From: Vibrio sp. qd031
GTDB taxonomy: Bacteria > Pseudomonadota > Gammaproteobacteria > Enterobacterales > Vibrionaceae
Assembly: GCF_002100145.1 (NCBI RefSeq)
Contig: NZ_JXQD01000004.1
Coordinates: 1 to 64,000, forward strand
DNA: 64,000 nucleotides
Reading direction: 5' to 3'
In this document: piece by piece, positions 38,006-48,984 of the stretch
Numbering within the stretch: position 1 is the stretch's first letter
How the letters are laid out: the number at the start of each line of letters is the position of its first letter
Position numbers and translations under genes: made by a program
The notes under the pieces: generated by a model
Told to the model about the DNA's origin: nothing
The model's database searches: none
What the model saw: the letters and a program-made list of their open reading frames with translations, nothing else

Positions 38006-38483
38006 CCTTAGCCGCGGCCGTTGGGTTATCTGGTGCACATTCCTAGTTGCATTGACGCTGCAGATCATACCTTGGCCAGGAACACTCGACTTGCTTCGAC
38101 CTTCTTGGATCATATTGGTGGCAATTTATTGGGTGATGGCGCTACCGCATCGAGTGAATGTTGGTACAGCGTTTATACTAGGTCTACTTTGGGACCTATT
38201 GCTGGGCTCAACCCTGGGTATTCACGGAATGGTCATGTCTATTGTGATTTATGTGGTCGCAATGAACTTTCTGGTACTAAGAAACATGGCCTTGTGGCAG
38301 CAAGCTGTATTAGTGGGGATTCTGACTATTCTAGGCTTTGTGCTGGAATTTTTTGGTGAGTTTCTCATTAAAGATGTGTATTTCAATCCAATCTCGCTGT
38401 GGGCAGGTCTAGTCAATGGTATATTGTGGCCATGGGTATTTTTACTTCTGCGCCGAGTGCGCCGAATGTGGCATGTACGCTAA
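37995..38483 (+). CDS. mreD: Rod-shape protein MreD
   Basis: A 162-residue inner-membrane protein with about five hydrophobic segments and the family run IIPWPGTLDLLRPSWIIL near 20-37. It completes the MreBCD complex that couples the cytoskeleton to peptidoglycan synthases. The start lies in the end of mreC. Confidence 0.94.
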   Translation: MASSLSRGRWVIWCTFLVALTLQIIPWPGTLDLLRPSWIILVAIYWVMALPHRVNVGTAFILGLLWDLLLGSTLGIHGMVMSIVIYVVAMNFLVLRNMALWQQAVLVGILTILGFVLEFFGEFLIKDVYFNPISLWAGLVNGILWPWVFLLLRRVRRMWHVR

Positions 38484-38509
38484 CTCTGCATTGATATAAG
38501 GTAACAACC

Positions 38510-39118
38510 ATGGAACTGGTGCTCGCTTCTGGATCGCCTAGACGTCAAGAGCTGCTCACTCAATTAGGGTATAGCTTTGATATTCTGGTGCCCGACATCG
38601 AAGAGCAGCAACAACCCAACGAGAGTCCAGAAAGTTACGTACGCAGATTGGCGTATCAAAAAGCACGGGCTGCTGCAGACATTTCGATACAACGACATGC
38701 CGAAAAGTCGTTAGCTTGCGAACATCAGGTGTTCTTAGGATCAGATACGGTGGTGGTGTTAGACGGAGTGGTCTTTGAAAAACCCCAAGATCTGGCTCAT
38801 AGTCGAACGATGCTAACGCGACTGTCAAACCAGAAACATCAAGTCATGACGGCGATCAGTGCCGTAGCGGTAAAGCAGGGCGTTATTGCCACAAGTCACA
38901 CAGAACTCGTCGTAACGTCTGTCTGGTTTACAGAACTGACGGATCAAGATATTGAGCATTACTGGCAAACGGGTGAGCCCAGAGACAAAGCTGGTAGTTA
39001 TGCTATACAAGGGATTGGCGGTAAGTTTGTCAAAAAAATTGAGGGAAGCTACCACGCGGTGGTTGGGCTGCCTCTTTTTGAAACCGAACAACTCTTGCAG
39101 AATTTTAAAGACATTTAA
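38510..39118 (+). CDS. maf: Maf-type nucleoside triphosphate pyrophosphatase (YhdE)
   Basis: Hydrolyses non-canonical or excess nucleotides (dTTP/UTP in E. coli YhdE) to monophosphates. The 202 residues begin with LASGSPRRQELL and include SDTVVVLDG near 83 and the KAGSYAIQGIGG loop near 160, all Maf landmarks. It lies between mreD and rng, as in many gammaproteobacteria, and starts 26 bp after mreD. Confidence 0.93.
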   Translation: MELVLASGSPRRQELLTQLGYSFDILVPDIEEQQQPNESPESYVRRLAYQKARAAADISIQRHAEKSLACEHQVFLGSDTVVVLDGVVFEKPQDLAHSRTMLTRLSNQKHQVMTAISAVAVKQGVIATSHTELVVTSVWFTELTDQDIEHYWQTGEPRDKAGSYAIQGIGGKFVKKIEGSYHAVVGLPLFETEQLLQNFKDI

Positions 39119-39130
39119 CGAGGTGCGCCA

Positions 39131-40600
39131 ATGAGTGCAGAATTACTCTTAAACATTACCCCAAGTGAAACGCGTGTTGCGATGATCGAAGGTGGCATGC
39201 TGCAAGAGGTTCACATTGAACGTGAAGCTAAACGAGGGATTGTTGGCAATATTTACAAAGGTAAAGTGAGCCGGGTATTACCGGGCATGCAGGCTGCGTT
39301 TGTCGATATTGGGCTAGATAAAGCGGCTTTTTTGCATGCCTCCGACATCGTTCCCCATACAGAATGTGTTGCCGAAAACGAAAAGCAGCAGTTTCAAGTG
39401 AGAGATATCTCCGAACTGGTTCGCCAAGGTCAGGATATCGTGGTGCAGGTCGTTAAGGATCCTTTAGGCACCAAAGGTGCTCGATTGACGACCGACATCA
39501 CATTGCCTTCGCGCTATCTCGTGTTTATGCCTGGAGCAAGCCATGTGGGCGTCTCACAACGCATTGAGAGTGAAGACGAACGTAACCGCTTAAAGCAGCT
39601 CGTGAGTCCTTTTTGCGATGAGTTAGGCGGATTCATTATCCGAACGGCTGCAGAAGGTGCAGACGATCATGAACTGTCTCAAGACGCCGCGTTTTTGAAG
39701 CGATTATGGCAGAAAGTGATCGAGCGACGTGGCCGCTACAAAACCAAATCTATGCTTTATGGTGAGCTTGGCCTCGCCCAGCGCATTTTGCGCGATTTTG
39801 TTGGCACTGAGATTTCTCAAGTCACCGTCGATTCACGCATTGTGTATGACACATTGCAAGAGTTTGTGGCGGAGTTTGTTCCAGAACTTACGGACAAGCT
39901 AGAGCTATATGAAGGTCACAAACCCATATTTGATATGTACGACACTGAGAACGAAATACAGCGTTCCCTTGAGCGTAAAGTCGAGTTGAAATCGGGTGGG
40001 TATCTGATTATTGATCAGACTGAAGCGATGACCACCATCGATATCAATACAGGGGCCTTTGTCGGTCGTCGAAACTTAGAAGAAACTATATTTAATACTA
40101 ACCTAGAAGCAACCGAAGCCATTGCGCGTCAATTACGTTTGCGAAATCTTGGTGGCATTATCATCATTGATTTTATCGACATGTTGCACGATGAGCATCG
40201 AGATCGCGTACTACGCTCTTTAGAAGTCGCGCTCGATCGTGATCGCGTGAAGACCAATATTAATGGCTTTACTCAGCTCGGCTTGGTTGAGATGACTCGC
40301 AAGCGCACACGAGAAAGTATTGAACATGTGCTGTGTTCTGGTTGTCCAACTTGTGAAGGTCGTGGCTCGGTGAAAACGGTCGAGACCGTTTGCTACGAAA
40401 TATTGCGCGAAATCACCCGAGTTAACCGTGCTTATGATGCGGATAAATTTGTGGTCTACGCAGCGCCTAGAGTCGCCGATACTCTTCTGGGCGAAGAGTC
40501 TCATGCATTGGCAGAATTGGAAGTCTTTATTGGAAAGCAAGTGACCATCAACTGTGAACCACTGTACGTGCAAGAGCAGTTTGATGTTGTGATGATGTAA
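39131..40600 (+). CDS. rng: Ribonuclease G
   Basis: An endoribonuclease of the RNase E/G family that matures the 16S rRNA 5' end and degrades some mRNAs. The 489 residues match the E. coli length. An S1 domain lies at about 35-120, the catalytic acidic residues in TIDINTGAF near 303 and IIIIDFIDM near 345, and the zinc-link motif CPTCEGRG near 404. No RNase E-like C-terminal scaffold. Shine-Dalgarno GAGG precedes the ATG. Confidence 0.96.
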   Translation: MSAELLLNITPSETRVAMIEGGMLQEVHIEREAKRGIVGNIYKGKVSRVLPGMQAAFVDIGLDKAAFLHASDIVPHTECVAENEKQQFQVRDISELVRQGQDIVVQVVKDPLGTKGARLTTDITLPSRYLVFMPGASHVGVSQRIESEDERNRLKQLVSPFCDELGGFIIRTAAEGADDHELSQDAAFLKRLWQKVIERRGRYKTKSMLYGELGLAQRILRDFVGTEISQVTVDSRIVYDTLQEFVAEFVPELTDKLELYEGHKPIFDMYDTENEIQRSLERKVELKSGGYLIIDQTEAMTTIDINTGAFVGRRNLEETIFNTNLEATEAIARQLRLRNLGGIIIIDFIDMLHDEHRDRVLRSLEVALDRDRVKTNINGFTQLGLVEMTRKRTRESIEHVLCSGCPTCEGRGSVKTVETVCYEILREITRVNRAYDADKFVVYAAPRVADTLLGEESHALAELEVFIGKQVTINCEPLYVQEQFDVVMM

Positions 40601-40620
40601 TTGGTTCTAGGAGTGGTTGA

Positions 40621-43600
40621 GTGACCCCTTTTGCGGTGCGCTTTGGGCGTTTTATATTATGGATCGTTGTCTTTTTTACCGTCATACTGGCTGTGGCGGT
40701 AACGTCTTTACGCATCGCATTACCCAAAATAGACCAGTTTCAGCCAGAAATTGAAGCGCTCATCTCCGACTATTCTAGGATGGACGTCGATATCGGTCGA
40801 GTGAGTGGTTATTGGAAAAACACCTTTCCATCGTTGTCATTAGAAGACATTTCCGTCAAGCGAGATCAACAACGCGACGACTTCTTTATTGGACAAGTTG
40901 TCATTCGCTTAGATATTGTTAAATCGATCCTCACCTTTCAACCCCAGCTGTCTGAGCTCACCATTGCGGGTGTTGAGTTCGATATACGTTACCTAGGGGA
41001 AGCTGGAAAAAATACACCGCAAGAATCCGACTCTCAGCGCAATGTGGATGGGTTGGAGTCACTGTTTTTCCATCGACTGCACGAGTTTTCATTAACCGAT
41101 TCTGTTGTCTATTTCTCAGGTATTGATGGCAGCGATCAGCAAGTTCAAATTGAACAGGTAAAATGGAGAAATATAGGCGATAGACACCAAGTTCAAGGCG
41201 TTTTGAGTACCTCGGAAGTTGACGCACGTAGCGTAGAGGTATTGGCTGATTTTGAAAGTCAGCAAGGTCTTCGTGATATGACGGGCGACTTCTATTTGTC
41301 GCTACACTCTTTACAGCTGGACCATTTTATTGCGCCTTATGTAGCCGAGAAGATCGAGGTTGATGCGGCCGTGGTTTCGGCAAATGGTTGGCTGAGGCTT
41401 GAGAATAACCAACCCGTCGATGCCTACATCGATATGCAACCCTCTGAGCTGAGGTGGTCGACACAGCTGCAAGATAACAGCCTGGTCATCGAAACAGGCA
41501 CACTGAAGCTTGAACCTTTAACTCACGGGCTTAAAGTGTCCGCCAGAGACTTTGTTGCTCGTACTAATAGTGTTGAATGGTCTGGGTTAGATGCGGCACT
41601 TAAGTGGCAACCAGAGCTCTTTACCTTAAACCTTTCATCCGTATTTCTAGAGTCACTGACTCCACTGGTTACATTATTTCCACAAAGTGAAGAGTTACAA
41701 GTAACTCTTAATGCACTCGCCCCTAAAGGCGAGGTTGAGGACATTAGAGTTTCAATGTCTAATGGGATTGACTCGCTTCGTTACTCGGCCACCTTAAAAG
41801 AAGCCTCAATGAGCCAGTGGGAGTTGCTGCCAGGGTTTTCTAGGCTATCTGCAGAACTTACAGGTACGGCAGATTTCGCTCGAGCTAAACTGACTTTTAT
41901 CGACGATGTTTTACCTTATGGGGAAGTCTTTCAAGCGCCATTAAACATTCGTCACGGCTTTACCGATGTCGTGTGGCAGAAAGATCAACACGGTTGGCGT
42001 TTATGGTCAGAGAAAGTGACGGCGGCGACGCCTGAGCTGCAGGTGTTGGGTGCCTTTCGTTTAGACTTTCCGACAGATAAACCCGCTTTCTTGTCATTTT
42101 ATGGTGAAGCTGACCTGCAAAACGCTGGAGAAACATGGCGTTATTTGCCCACGCTTGCGTTAGGTCGCAGCCTGACCGATTACCTTTCTGCTGCAATTCA
42201 AGGCGGGAAAGTGAAAACCTCAAAACTGCTTTGGTATGGTCAGCTAAGCGATTTCCCATATGCGCAAAACGACGGGGTCTTTCAAGCATGGGTTCCTCTG
42301 CAACAAGCGCAATTTAGTTTTAGTACAGACTGGCCTGCCATCACAGAGCTACAACTGGATTTGCTGTTTGAAAATGATGCAATGTACCTCGACTCTCGAC
42401 AAGCCGATTTGATGGATGTGGACGCGACGCTGATTCAGGGCAAGATCCCTGAGTTAAGCTCGGATGGCCATATTGAAATATTGGCTGCCGCGACGGCAAA
42501 TGGCCGAAAAGTGCGCGACTATATGCTGGCTACGCCGCTGGTCGACTCGGTCGGGGCAACGTTAACTACCATTGATATTGACAGCCGCGTTAATGCTCAG
42601 TTCCAGTTAGATATCCCCTTTGATACGAGTAAAGAGTCTCGAGCCTGGGGCTACGCAAAGCTGTTGGGCAATGACATTGTTATTAGCACCCCAGAAATGC
42701 ACCTAAAAAATGCGATTGGCACCATCAAGTTTGATAACGATGTGGTGTCATCGACAGGGTTGATTGCTGAATTGCTTGGCCAGCCTATTTCACTCGATTT
42801 TGCGGGAGAGCAGCAGCCACGTGGATATGCGGTGAACATCGATGTCATTGGTGATTGGGATACGGGTCCTTTGGGTGATTATATTGGTCAAACCTGGGTC
42901 AAGCCTTTAAACGGGCATGTTCCATGGAATATGGGCGTGGATCTTCAGATTAATGATGTTGGTTTCACTTATCAAATAGACACTAATGCGGATCTCACTT
43001 TTTTCGCGAGCGAATATCCCGCCCCTTTTGCGCACAGCTTTGGCGAAAAAGGAAAGGCCAGTATGCAAGCGTCAGGTGATCAGCAATCGATATCAGCTCG
43101 TCTACAGTTACCTGATTTTAAGTTTCAAACAGAGATCGATATTACAGGAGAGATACCTGTATTGGAGGCAACGAACTGGGTGTTGGGAAGTGGTGGCTTC
43201 AAAGTGAGCCCAATAGTTGGCCACCATGCCGCAGTGCGAATGCCGGCGTTTGATCTTGATGCATGGTTGGACGTAATGAGTCAGCCTCAAGCTACAGGCG
43301 ATGTTTCTATTTTAAGTGAAATGAAAACACCAGAAGTGCCTATGCCACTTCGAGTGCAGCTTTCCACACCTAATTTGCAAGCGGGTGAACTTGAATGGAA
43401 TGATGTCGAGTTTTTGGCTCGGAAGCGTGCTGACCGTTGGACTGCCGAGCTTGAAAGTGCGCAGTCTATAGGCAAGCTCGAGTGGCTAGATAGCAACAAA
43501 CTGGACGTATACTTAGAGCGTTTGAATATCTACTTCCCTGAGTTTGATCTTGATGATGATAATACTCCAGAAGTACCAAAGCTGGATAAGGACAAGCCGT

Positions 43601-44481
43601 TAATTTCAGACTTTGACCGTGCCTTTTTTGCTCAAGCGCCAGACACCACTATACGAATCGATGACTTTTGGGTGCAGGGGTACAAAGTGGGAGAAGTTAA
43701 CCTCGAAGCCGTTAAGAGTGATGATACTCTTAATTGGAAGCGCATAGACGTTGTGAGTGGGGACTCGACATTAAACGTTGACGGCACATGGACGTTAGAT
43801 GGCGATACCAGTTACTCCACATTTAACTTGTCATTGGATAGTGAAAATAACTCAGACATTATGGCTCGCTTCGGTTTTAGAAACGGCATACAGCGCGCAC
43901 CATTCAATATGAAATCTGAGCTGAGTTGGGATGGGTCTCCCTGGGGAATGAAAGTCGATACCCTCAACGGAAAAGTAGAATCTGAAATGGGTCGAGGCGT
44001 GATCTCCGGTGTAGGCGGTGCGGCAAAATTCCTTGGACTATTTAGTTTTGACTCTCTGGTTCGTCGCTTGCAACTGGACTTTTCCGATGTGTTTGATGAA
44101 GGCTTAGCCTTTGATTCAATTAAAGGGACGGGAAAAATTGAGAATGGTATCTTTTTAACTAATGACCTGAAAATGGATGCCATTTCGGGAGACATGTCGA
44201 TTCGGGGGTTGGTCAACCTGAATACTGAGATTATTGATGCACAAGCGACATTTAAACCGGATTTAACCTCTGGGATCCCGGCGTTAACTGCGTTTGCGAT
44301 CACACCGCAAACGGCACTCTACGTGTTAGCGGTGACGACCGTTATTGCACCGGTTGTCGAGGTTATCACTCAAGTGACCTACGGTATTGACGGTCCGATG
44401 AACGACCCTCAAATCAAAGAGCAGTCTCGACAAAAAGGTGATTTTGAAATTCCAGAAGAGTATCGTAAACAGTCGAAATAG
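40621..44481 (+). CDS. yhdP: AsmA-like envelope protein YhdP
   Basis: A 1286-residue protein with one N-terminal membrane segment (about 10-32) and a long periplasmic beta-rich body that belongs to the AsmA/TamB lipid-transfer superfamily. E. coli YhdP carries phospholipid to the outer membrane alongside TamB and YdbH. Starts by GTG after AGGAG, 20 bp after rng. The last residues (EEYRKQSK) are charged and cytosol-like, as is common in this family. Confidence 0.9.
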   Translation: MTPFAVRFGRFILWIVVFFTVILAVAVTSLRIALPKIDQFQPEIEALISDYSRMDVDIGRVSGYWKNTFPSLSLEDISVKRDQQRDDFFIGQVVIRLDIVKSILTFQPQLSELTIAGVEFDIRYLGEAGKNTPQESDSQRNVDGLESLFFHRLHEFSLTDSVVYFSGIDGSDQQVQIEQVKWRNIGDRHQVQGVLSTSEVDARSVEVLADFESQQGLRDMTGDFYLSLHSLQLDHFIAPYVAEKIEVDAAVVSANGWLRLENNQPVDAYIDMQPSELRWSTQLQDNSLVIETGTLKLEPLTHGLKVSARDFVARTNSVEWSGLDAALKWQPELFTLNLSSVFLESLTPLVTLFPQSEELQVTLNALAPKGEVEDIRVSMSNGIDSLRYSATLKEASMSQWELLPGFSRLSAELTGTADFARAKLTFIDDVLPYGEVFQAPLNIRHGFTDVVWQKDQHGWRLWSEKVTAATPELQVLGAFRLDFPTDKPAFLSFYGEADLQNAGETWRYLPTLALGRSLTDYLSAAIQGGKVKTSKLLWYGQLSDFPYAQNDGVFQAWVPLQQAQFSFSTDWPAITELQLDLLFENDAMYLDSRQADLMDVDATLIQGKIPELSSDGHIEILAAATANGRKVRDYMLATPLVDSVGATLTTIDIDSRVNAQFQLDIPFDTSKESRAWGYAKLLGNDIVISTPEMHLKNAIGTIKFDNDVVSSTGLIAELLGQPISLDFAGEQQPRGYAVNIDVIGDWDTGPLGDYIGQTWVKPLNGHVPWNMGVDLQINDVGFTYQIDTNADLTFFASEYPAPFAHSFGEKGKASMQASGDQQSISARLQLPDFKFQTEIDITGEIPVLEATNWVLGSGGFKVSPIVGHHAAVRMPAFDLDAWLDVMSQPQATGDVSILSEMKTPEVPMPLRVQLSTPNLQAGELEWNDVEFLARKRADRWTAELESAQSIGKLEWLDSNKLDVYLERLNIYFPEFDLDDDNTPEVPKLDKDKPLISDFDRAFFAQAPDTTIRIDDFWVQGYKVGEVNLEAVKSDDTLNWKRIDVVSGDSTLNVDGTWTLDGDTSYSTFNLSLDSENNSDIMARFGFRNGIQRAPFNMKSELSWDGSPWGMKVDTLNGKVESEMGRGVISGVGGAAKFLGLFSFDSLVRRLQLDFSDVFDEGLAFDSIKGTGKIENGIFLTNDLKMDAISGDMSIRGLVNLNTEIIDAQATFKPDLTSGIPALTAFAITPQTALYVLAVTTVIAPVVEVITQVTYGIDGPMNDPQIKEQSRQKGDFEIPEEYRKQSK

Positions 44482-44511
44482 TGGTGATAGAAATATGCAA
44501 GGAGTGCTGTC

Positions 44512-45378
44512 ATGGATTCGAATGCAATGGAGTCACAGGTTGTGGGAGTTCTCCCTCACACTTGTATCGGCGTTATTCAAGCTAACTCCAGTGATGACAT
44601 AGACCTTAACTTGCAGTTTCTTGAGCAGCAACTTGCTGAACTCTCAGAGCTCGGGGTTTCGATGGTATTTACTCCTGAGAATATGCTGCTTTTCGCAAAT
44701 ACCACGGCCTATCAAGAAGCAGCAGAAGAGCTAAACGGTGGACCTACCCAATATAGACTCGCCGAATTAGCCAAACGGTATAAACTTTGGCTTCATATTG
44801 GTAGTTTTCCCATCAAGCAGAGCTCGAGTAAACTGTCCACAACCAGTTTGTTGTTTAACCCGAGCGGTGATTTGGTGTCACACTACAATAAACTGCACCT
44901 TTTCGATGTTGATGTTGGGGATGCGCATCAGCGGTATCGAGAATCGGATACCTACCAAGCGGGCCATGAGGTCGTGACTTGTGATACTCCCGCTGGGCGA
45001 CTAGGGATAACGATATGTTATGACGTTCGTTTTCCTGCGCTATACCAAACGCTTCGGGAGAATGGCGCAAACGTTATTGTTGTTGCCGCTGCGTTTACTC
45101 AAGTCACTGGCAAGGCTCATTGGCAGACTTTGCTACAATCTCGAGCCATAGAAACCCAGTCTTGGATCATAGCAAGTGCACAGTGTGGTACACACAGTGA
45201 CAGCAGAAATACCTATGGACACTCCATGGTCATTGACCCATGGGGCACAATTGCCGAAAGATTGACTGATACTGCAGGTCATTTTGTGGTATCAATAGAC
45301 CATCAAAAAACGGATGAGGTTCGGCAAGCGATGCCACTTCTCAACCACGCCCGTTTTCATACTAATTTGAAAGAGTAG
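44512..45378 (+). CDS. Carbon-nitrogen hydrolase (nitrilase superfamily)
   Basis: A 288-residue amidase of the nitrilase superfamily. The catalytic triad is visible as Glu in TPENMLLF near 61, Lys in HYNKLHLFD near 127, and Cys in ITICYDVRFP near 168. It most resembles the Nit subgroup that hydrolyses deaminated glutathione; the exact substrate is not certain. It lies between yhdP and tldD. The ATG at 44512 follows AAGGAG. Confidence 0.85.
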   Translation: MDSNAMESQVVGVLPHTCIGVIQANSSDDIDLNLQFLEQQLAELSELGVSMVFTPENMLLFANTTAYQEAAEELNGGPTQYRLAELAKRYKLWLHIGSFPIKQSSSKLSTTSLLFNPSGDLVSHYNKLHLFDVDVGDAHQRYRESDTYQAGHEVVTCDTPAGRLGITICYDVRFPALYQTLRENGANVIVVAAAFTQVTGKAHWQTLLQSRAIETQSWIIASAQCGTHSDSRNTYGHSMVIDPWGTIAERLTDTAGHFVVSIDHQKTDEVRQAMPLLNHARFHTNLKE

Positions 45379-45387
45379 TTACTCATT

Positions 45388-46833
45388 ATGAGTTTAGATC
45401 AAGTAGAAAAAGAACTATTAGCCCCAACAGGGTTGGATCGTCAAGCACTGGAAAATACGCTATCTATTATTGCTGAGCGCGATATTGATTATGCTGACTT
45501 GTACTTTCAGAGTAGCTGGCACGAATCGTTAGTCTTAGAAGACAGCATAGTCAAAGAAGGCTCATTCAATATTGACCGTGGTGTGGGTGTGCGCGCGGTG
45601 ACGGGTGAGAAAACCGGATTTGCCTACTCTGATCAATTTGATGTTGATGGGTTGAAGCAAAATGCGATTGCGGCGCGAGGCATTGCAAAACAAGGTCAGA
45701 ACGGCCGAGTTAAGACCTTAACACCAGCCATTAGTGGGGCGGCTTATGGCAGTGATAATCCTTTTGATAGCCTAGACAAAGTTCGTAAAATCAGCTTACT
45801 GAAAGAGCTAGATGCGTACATCCGTACCAAAGAACCTTTGGTACAAGAAGTCAACATCAGCCTGAGTGCCGTGTACGAACAAGTACTGGTCGCCGCAACC
45901 GACGGTACTTATGCTGCAGATATTCGACCACTGGTTCGTTTGTCTATCAGCGTGTTGGCACAAAAAGGTGAACGCCGTGAGCGTGGAAATTCTGGTGGTG
46001 GTGGCCGTTATGGTTACGAGTACTTTATCGAGAGTGCAGGCAACGGCACGGTCGCGACTCAATTCGCGGATGAAGCCATTCGTATGGCATTGGTAAATCT
46101 AGAAGCTATTGCCGCACCAGCCGGAAGTATGCCTGTGGTTTTGGGCGCGGGTTGGCCAGGTGTTCTGTTGCACGAAGCGGTAGGACATGGACTTGAAGGT
46201 GACTTTAACCGTAAAGGATCTTCGGTATTCTCAGGAAAAGTTGGCGAACAGGTGACCTCAAAACACTGTACCATTGTTGATGATGGCACCATGACGGACC
46301 GTCGTGGCTCACTCAATATCGATGATGAAGGTGTGCAAGGGCAATACAACACTTTAATAGAAAACGGTGTGCTTAAAGGCTATATGCAAGACAAGCTTAA
46401 TGCTCGTTTAATGGGTGTAGCGCCTACTGGCAACGGTCGTCGTGAGTCGTACGCGCACCTGCCAATGCCTCGAATGACCAACACCTATATGCTGGCGGGA
46501 GAACACTCACCAGAAGAGATTATTGCGTCGGTTAAGAAAGGTATATACGCACCAAATTTTGCTGGTGGCCAAGTGGACATTACTTCAGGAAAGTTTGTGT
46601 TTTCCGCATCAGAAGCGTACCTCATCGAAGATGGTAAAATTACTGCTCCTGTTAAAGGAGCAACCTTGATAGGCTCAGGCATTGAAGCTATGCAACAAGT
46701 GTCTATGGTCGGCAACGACTTAGAGCTTGATCGTGGTGTCGGTGTATGTGGTAAGGCAGGTCAAAGTGTTCCTGTTGGTGTTGGGCAACCCACTCTTAAA
46801 TTAGACGGTTTGACGGTTGGTGGTACCGACTAG
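45388..46833 (+). CDS. tldD: Metalloprotease subunit TldD
   Basis: Forms the TldD/TldE (PmbA) heterodimeric metallopeptidase, which cleaves unfolded peptides and processes microcins in E. coli. The 481 residues equal the family length and include the [11 protein letters not shown] zinc-binding helix near 260 with a downstream cysteine ligand. The partner gene pmbA is only 0.75 kb away on the same strand, separated by darP on the opposite strand. Confidence 0.95.
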   Translation: MSLDQVEKELLAPTGLDRQALENTLSIIAERDIDYADLYFQSSWHESLVLEDSIVKEGSFNIDRGVGVRAVTGEKTGFAYSDQFDVDGLKQNAIAARGIAKQGQNGRVKTLTPAISGAAYGSDNPFDSLDKVRKISLLKELDAYIRTKEPLVQEVNISLSAVYEQVLVAATDGTYAADIRPLVRLSISVLAQKGERRERGNSGGGGRYGYEYFIESAGNGTVATQFADEAIRMALVNLEAIAAPAGSMPVVLGAGWPGVLLHEAVGHGLEGDFNRKGSSVFSGKVGEQVTSKHCTIVDDGTMTDRRGSLNIDDEGVQGQYNTLIENGVLKGYMQDKLNARLMGVAPTGNGRRESYAHLPMPRMTNTYMLAGEHSPEEIIASVKKGIYAPNFAGGQVDITSGKFVFSASEAYLIEDGKITAPVKGATLIGSGIEAMQQVSMVGNDLELDRGVGVCGKAGQSVPVGVGQPTLKLDGLTVGGTD

Positions 46834-46841
46834 ATAAAATA

Positions 46842-46875
46842 GGGAGTCAGCCTACAATGACTGACTCCCCTTGAT
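46842..46875. terminator. Hairpin between tldD and darP (probable terminator)
   Basis: A perfect 9-bp stem GGGAGTCAG / CTGACTCCC with a 10-base loop. The T-run is better on the minus strand (TATTTTATC), so it may mainly serve darP. Confidence 0.55.
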
Positions 46876-46912
46876 TTCTGTTGCTGCTTAGCCTTTTTCT
46901 TAAGCGATTGAC

Positions 46913-47437
46913 TTAGCTGCCTTCATGAAGCGCTTTGAGGATTTGGAATATTTCTCGGTACGCGCGAGGTGGCTTACTCTGTTTTTTCTCTTTATTGGCC
47001 TGACGTGCCAATTGTCTTAGCTGTTGACGATCGGCGCTTGGGTACAAGTCTAGTACTTGATTGATCGCAACATCGCCTTGCTCGACCACGCTGTCTCGAA
47101 GCTGTTCTAGCTTGTGCAGTTCTGCCGACGCTTGAGAATGCTTGTTGCGGTACTTATCTAACGCTGCTTGTAGTGGCTCAATATCGATGTTGCGCATCAC
47201 TTTGCCAATGTATTGTAATTGGCGACGTCTCGCTTCGTTTTTAAAGCGTTGAGCATCAGAAATAGCGTGAGCAAGATCTTCAGGGATAGGAAACTTCTCT
47301 AGTACGCTCGGCTTTAAACCGACCAGTTCTTCACCTAGCTTTTGCAACTCTTCCATATCGCGCTTCAATTCGGTTTTGCTTACCCAAATGATCTCTTCCT
47401 CTTCTTCCCAAGGAGCTTTCTGGTTTTTTCGTGCCAT
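46913..47437 (-). CDS. darP: Ribosome-associated protein DarP (YjgA)
   Basis: A charged 174-residue protein with the DUF615 build, opening [35 protein letters not shown] (quoted in two parts: [20 protein letters not shown] and [15 protein letters not shown]). E. coli YjgA/DarP binds late 50S precursors and aids large-subunit assembly. It lies convergent to tldD and divergent from pmbA, the usual place in gammaproteobacteria. Confidence 0.9.
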   Translation of the reverse strand: MARKNQKAPWEEEEEIIWVSKTELKRDMEELQKLGEELVGLKPSVLEKFPIPEDLAHAISDAQRFKNEARRRQLQYIGKVMRNIDIEPLQAALDKYRNKHSQASAELHKLEQLRDSVVEQGDVAINQVLDLYPSADRQQLRQLARQANKEKKQSKPPRAYREIFQILKALHEGS

Positions 47438-47588
47438 AACTTTATCTGTACTCTGTGATTTATTTCGCTGTCTGTTTCTATTTTAACAACAAATCTAGGG
47501 TGTAGGGAAAAAGCTTGCTATTCTAAGCGCAACATTTTTTTTGCCAGTCATGTAAATCACTGGCAGTGGAGTTGGGAAATCAGCAACT

Positions 47589-48932
47589 ATGGATGCAAAA
47601 CAGCACGTCGCACAGCAACGAGCCGAACTTGAAGCTGCGGTAGAAAAAGCGCTTACACTCGCGAAAGTAAAGGCTGATGCCGCGGAAGTCGCGGTCAACA
47701 AGTCTACAGGGTTAAGCGTTTCAACCCGCTTAGGTGAAATTGAAAATGTTGAACTTAATACCGATGGCGCGCTTGGCATTACCGTATATCGTGGTCAGCG
47801 TAAGGGTAGCGCCTCTACATCTGACCTCAGCGAGCAAGCGATCGCAAAAACGGTAGAAGCGGCATTAGATATTGCCCAGTACACCTCAGAAGACCCTTGT
47901 GCTGGACCTGCACCCGCAGAGCTTATGGTGAAAGAGATTAAAGATCTCGATCTTTTTCATCCAGATGAGCCAAACCCAGATGTGGCAGCAGCGATTGCAA
48001 TCAAAGCAGAAGAAGCCGCATTAAACTACTCTGATAAAATTCAACAAAGTGATGGTGCCAGTTACGACAGCCATTACGGTGTTCGCGTTTACGGAAACAC
48101 TCACGGGCTTATCGCCAGCTATCCTTCTTCTCGTCATAGCATCAGCGCCGTTGTCATTGGTGTTGGCGAAAATGGAGAAATGGAACGCGACTATAGCTAC
48201 ACCATGGCTCGACACATTGACGACCTTTGGTCGCCAGAGCGTGTTGGTGAAGAAGCCGGTCGTAAAACGGTCAGCCGTTTAGATGCTCGCAAGATTGCGA
48301 CAGGTGAATACCCTGTAATGTTCGCAGCCGATGTAGCAACTGGCTTAATGGGCCACCTTGTTGGCGCTATCAGCGGCAGCTCGTTGTACCGTAAGTCTAG
48401 CTTTTTACTGGACCATCTTGGTAAACAGATCCTTCCTAGCTGGTTCAATATTGAAGAAAAGCCTCACGTGCTTCGTGGATTAGCGTCATCCCCCTTTGAT
48501 AATGAAGGTGTGATCACTCAAGATCGTCAAATTGTCACCGATGGTGTGTTATCAACATACTTGCTTACTTCGTACGCGGCAAGAAAGCTCGATATGACGC
48601 CAACAGGTCATGCTGGCGGTATTCATAACTGGTATGTTGGTTCTACAGGGCAGAGCTTTGAAGAAATGCTAAAAGCGCTAGGAACGGGTGTTTTAGTTAC
48701 TGAGCTGATGGGGCAGGGTGTAAACACGGTCACTGGCGATTACTCTCGCGGCGCAGCCGGTTTTTGGGTCGAAAATGGTGTGATCCAATATCCAATCTCT
48801 GAAATTACCATTGCAGGTAATCTAAAGCAGATGTACCAAAACATTGTCGCGGTGGGTAACGACGTGGAAACCCGCTCTCAAATTCAGATGGGCTCGGTAC
48901 TGTTAGAGTCGATGAAAATTGCCGGTGAATAG
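47589..48932 (+). CDS. pmbA: Metalloprotease subunit PmbA (TldE)
   Basis: The non-catalytic partner of TldD, 447 residues, nearly matching E. coli PmbA in length. Conserved runs include SVYRKS-like [15 protein letters not shown] near 258, [15 protein letters not shown] near 340 and [15 protein letters not shown] near 385. The zinc-binding HExxxH is absent, as normal in this subunit. The Shine-Dalgarno is weak (GGAG 15 bp upstream), so a slightly different start is possible. Confidence 0.94.
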   Translation: MDAKQHVAQQRAELEAAVEKALTLAKVKADAAEVAVNKSTGLSVSTRLGEIENVELNTDGALGITVYRGQRKGSASTSDLSEQAIAKTVEAALDIAQYTSEDPCAGPAPAELMVKEIKDLDLFHPDEPNPDVAAAIAIKAEEAALNYSDKIQQSDGASYDSHYGVRVYGNTHGLIASYPSSRHSISAVVIGVGENGEMERDYSYTMARHIDDLWSPERVGEEAGRKTVSRLDARKIATGEYPVMFAADVATGLMGHLVGAISGSSLYRKSSFLLDHLGKQILPSWFNIEEKPHVLRGLASSPFDNEGVITQDRQIVTDGVLSTYLLTSYAARKLDMTPTGHAGGIHNWYVGSTGQSFEEMLKALGTGVLVTELMGQGVNTVTGDYSRGAAGFWVENGVIQYPISEITIAGNLKQMYQNIVAVGNDVETRSQIQMGSVLLESMKIAGE

Positions 48933-48950
48933 CTCGGGATAGTGATTTGA

Positions 48951-48978
48951 AAAGGGAGCACTATGTGCTCCTTTTTTT
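48951..48978. terminator. Bidirectional terminator between pmbA and mgtE
   Basis: A 7-bp GGAGCAC / GTGCTCC stem, extended by A/T and G-U pairs, has a 3-base loop and flanking A and T runs. It can serve both converging genes. Confidence 0.85.
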
Positions 48979-48984
48979 GTGGCT